From: Moraxella catarrhalis
GTDB taxonomy: Bacteria > Pseudomonadota > Gammaproteobacteria > Pseudomonadales > Moraxellaceae
Length of the DNA: 64,000 nt
NCBI RefSeq assembly: GCF_001656295.1
Contig: NZ_LXHE01000002.1
Coordinates: 434,001-498,000, forward strand
Direction of reading: 5' to 3'
Below the pieces are notes generated by a model. That model did not search any database. It saw only the letters and a list, made by a program, of their open reading frames with translations, and was not told the DNA's origin. Positions 63,196 to 64,000 of this stretch are shown here, one piece after another; position 1 is the stretch's first letter, and each line of letters starts with the position of its first letter. Position numbers and translations under genes: made by a program.

Positions 63196-64000
63196 ATGAC
63201 GACATTTGTCAGTTTTAATATTAATGGACTTCGCGCAAGACCACATCAGCTTGAGGCGGTCAGAGACATTTTGGGTGCTGATATTATTGGTTTACAAGAA
63301 ACCAAAGTGCATGATGCGCTTTTTCCAGCGAAAATGGTGCAGGATTTGGGCTATCATGTCGAGTTTTTTGGTCAAAAAGCGCATTATGGCGTAGCATTGG
63401 CGTCCAAGATTGCCCCAGTATTTGTCCAAAAAGGCTTTCCTTTTGGGCATGATGACGCACAACGCCGATTGATTCACGCACGCTATGATTTTGATGGGCG
63501 GAGTATCGATGTGTTAAACGGATATTTTCCCCAAGGTGAAAACCGCAGTCATGAAATCAAATTCCCTATGAAGCGTGAATTTTATGCCGATCTTAATCGC
63601 TATATTGATGAGCTCAAGGCTGATGGTCGTGAGCTGATCATCATGGGAGATATGAATATCTCGCCAGAGGACATTGATGTGGGGATCGGTGAAGCCAATG
63701 CCAAGCGCTGGCTTGCCAAAGGGACTTGTTCATTTCTGCCCGAAGAGCGTGTGTGGTATCAGACGCTCATGTCTACAGGCTTGACGGATACTTATCGCTT
63801 ATTTCGTCCAGAGGCTCATGATGAGTTTAGTTGGTTTGATTATCGCTCGCGCGGTTTTGAGGATACGCCTAAGCGCGGGCTGCGCATTGACCATATTTTA
63901 TGTACAGATACCCTAAAAAATGACTGTGTGGCAGCAGGTATCAGCTACGATATCCGAGCGATGGATAAGCCATCAGATCATGCACCCATTTGGGCGAAAT
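63196..64000 (+). CDS. xthA: Exodeoxyribonuclease III (C-terminus cut by window edge)
   Basis: An AP endonuclease and 3' phosphatase/exonuclease of base excision repair. Visible motifs: '[13 protein letters not shown]', metal-binding Glu in 'GLQETKVHD', 'HYGVALASK', 'GYFPQGENR', '[15 protein letters not shown]' and the catalytic 'SDHAPIWAK' at the very end. 268 codons are present and the E. coli enzyme is 268 aa, so only a few residues are missing. ATG 63196 follows GAGTG. Divergent from the ybgC-fetAB operon. Confidence 0.95.
   Translation, partial: MTTFVSFNINGLRARPHQLEAVRDILGADIIGLQETKVHDALFPAKMVQDLGYHVEFFGQKAHYGVALASKIAPVFVQKGFPFGHDDAQRRLIHARYDFDGRSIDVLNGYFPQGENRSHEIKFPMKREFYADLNRYIDELKADGRELIIMGDMNISPEDIDVGIGEANAKRWLAKGTCSFLPEERVWYQTLMSTGLTDTYRLFRPEAHDEFSWFDYRSRGFEDTPKRGLRIDHILCTDTLKNDCVAAGISYDIRAMDKPSDHAPIWAK

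Noticed and set aside
1-64000. tRNA, rRNA, CRISPR arrays, insertion sequences, prophage or toxin-antitoxin pairs
   Set aside because: None seen on either strand by reading; no repeated spacer structure, transposase motif or cloverleaf was recognised. A tRNAscan or IS search could confirm.

Overview
The window is ordinary chromosomal core DNA of a low-GC gammaproteobacterium, most likely Moraxella (M. catarrhalis or a close relative). Pointers are the AT-rich, TTG/GAT-rich codon use, the split bfrA/bfrB bacterioferritin, and a GyrA with Thr at residue 80, the wild-type residue I recall for M. catarrhalis. The genus call is inference from protein resemblance; no database was searched. I count 64 protein genes, two of them cut by the window edges. 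I see no rRNA, tRNA, CRISPR array, prophage or insertion sequence.

Layout. 1-7.4 kb: the end of a phospholipase D-like lipoprotein gene, folE, fabI, rpe with two small coupled membrane genes, two unknown genes, fau and fumC. 7.5-12.6 kb: the cydDC exporter, a glycosyltransferase and bcp. 12.9-20 kb: a purine permease, a TetR regulator, gpmI-ctpA, a GacA-like response regulator, rpsT and a Rossmann-fold protein. 20.3-33.5 kb: gyrA, a GST, dnaG, bamD, rluD-pgeF, a Nif3-like protein and a CopA-type ATPase. 32.7-43 kb: a coiled-coil membrane protein, clpS-clpA, folD, the gltIJKL glutamate/aspartate importer and sdaA. 43.3-44.9 kb: an iron-storage locus, bfd-bfrA-bfrB. 45-51.4 kb: dnaB-alr-mipA on the minus strand facing pdxA-rsmA-apaH. 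51.5-55 kb: pgk, a small Ala-rich lipoprotein, fba-ruvA. 55-64 kb: a LysR regulator, leuC-leuD-(unknown)-leuB, a DUF3298-like lipoprotein, ybgC-fetA-fetB and xthA.

Working together: glycolysis/gluconeogenesis (gpmI, pgk, fba) and fumC; one-carbon/folate metabolism (folE, fau, folD); replication and repair (gyrA, dnaG, dnaB, ruvA, xthA); iron and redox (bfd, bfrAB, fetAB, cydDC, bcp); envelope (bamD, alr, ctpA, mipA and several lipoproteins). Genes lie in short operons ended by clear rho-independent hairpins, many shared by convergent genes. Many promoters are of the extended -10 type (TGnTAnnnT) with no recognisable -35 box.

Nothing here is an obvious new multi-gene system. The most distinctive signals are the division of labour between BfrA and BfrB, a possible small RNA in the bfd-bfrA gap, operator-like palindromes before rpe and around the tetR promoter, an unrecognised gene inside the leu operon, and a set of short tandem duplications confined to gene ends and leaders.
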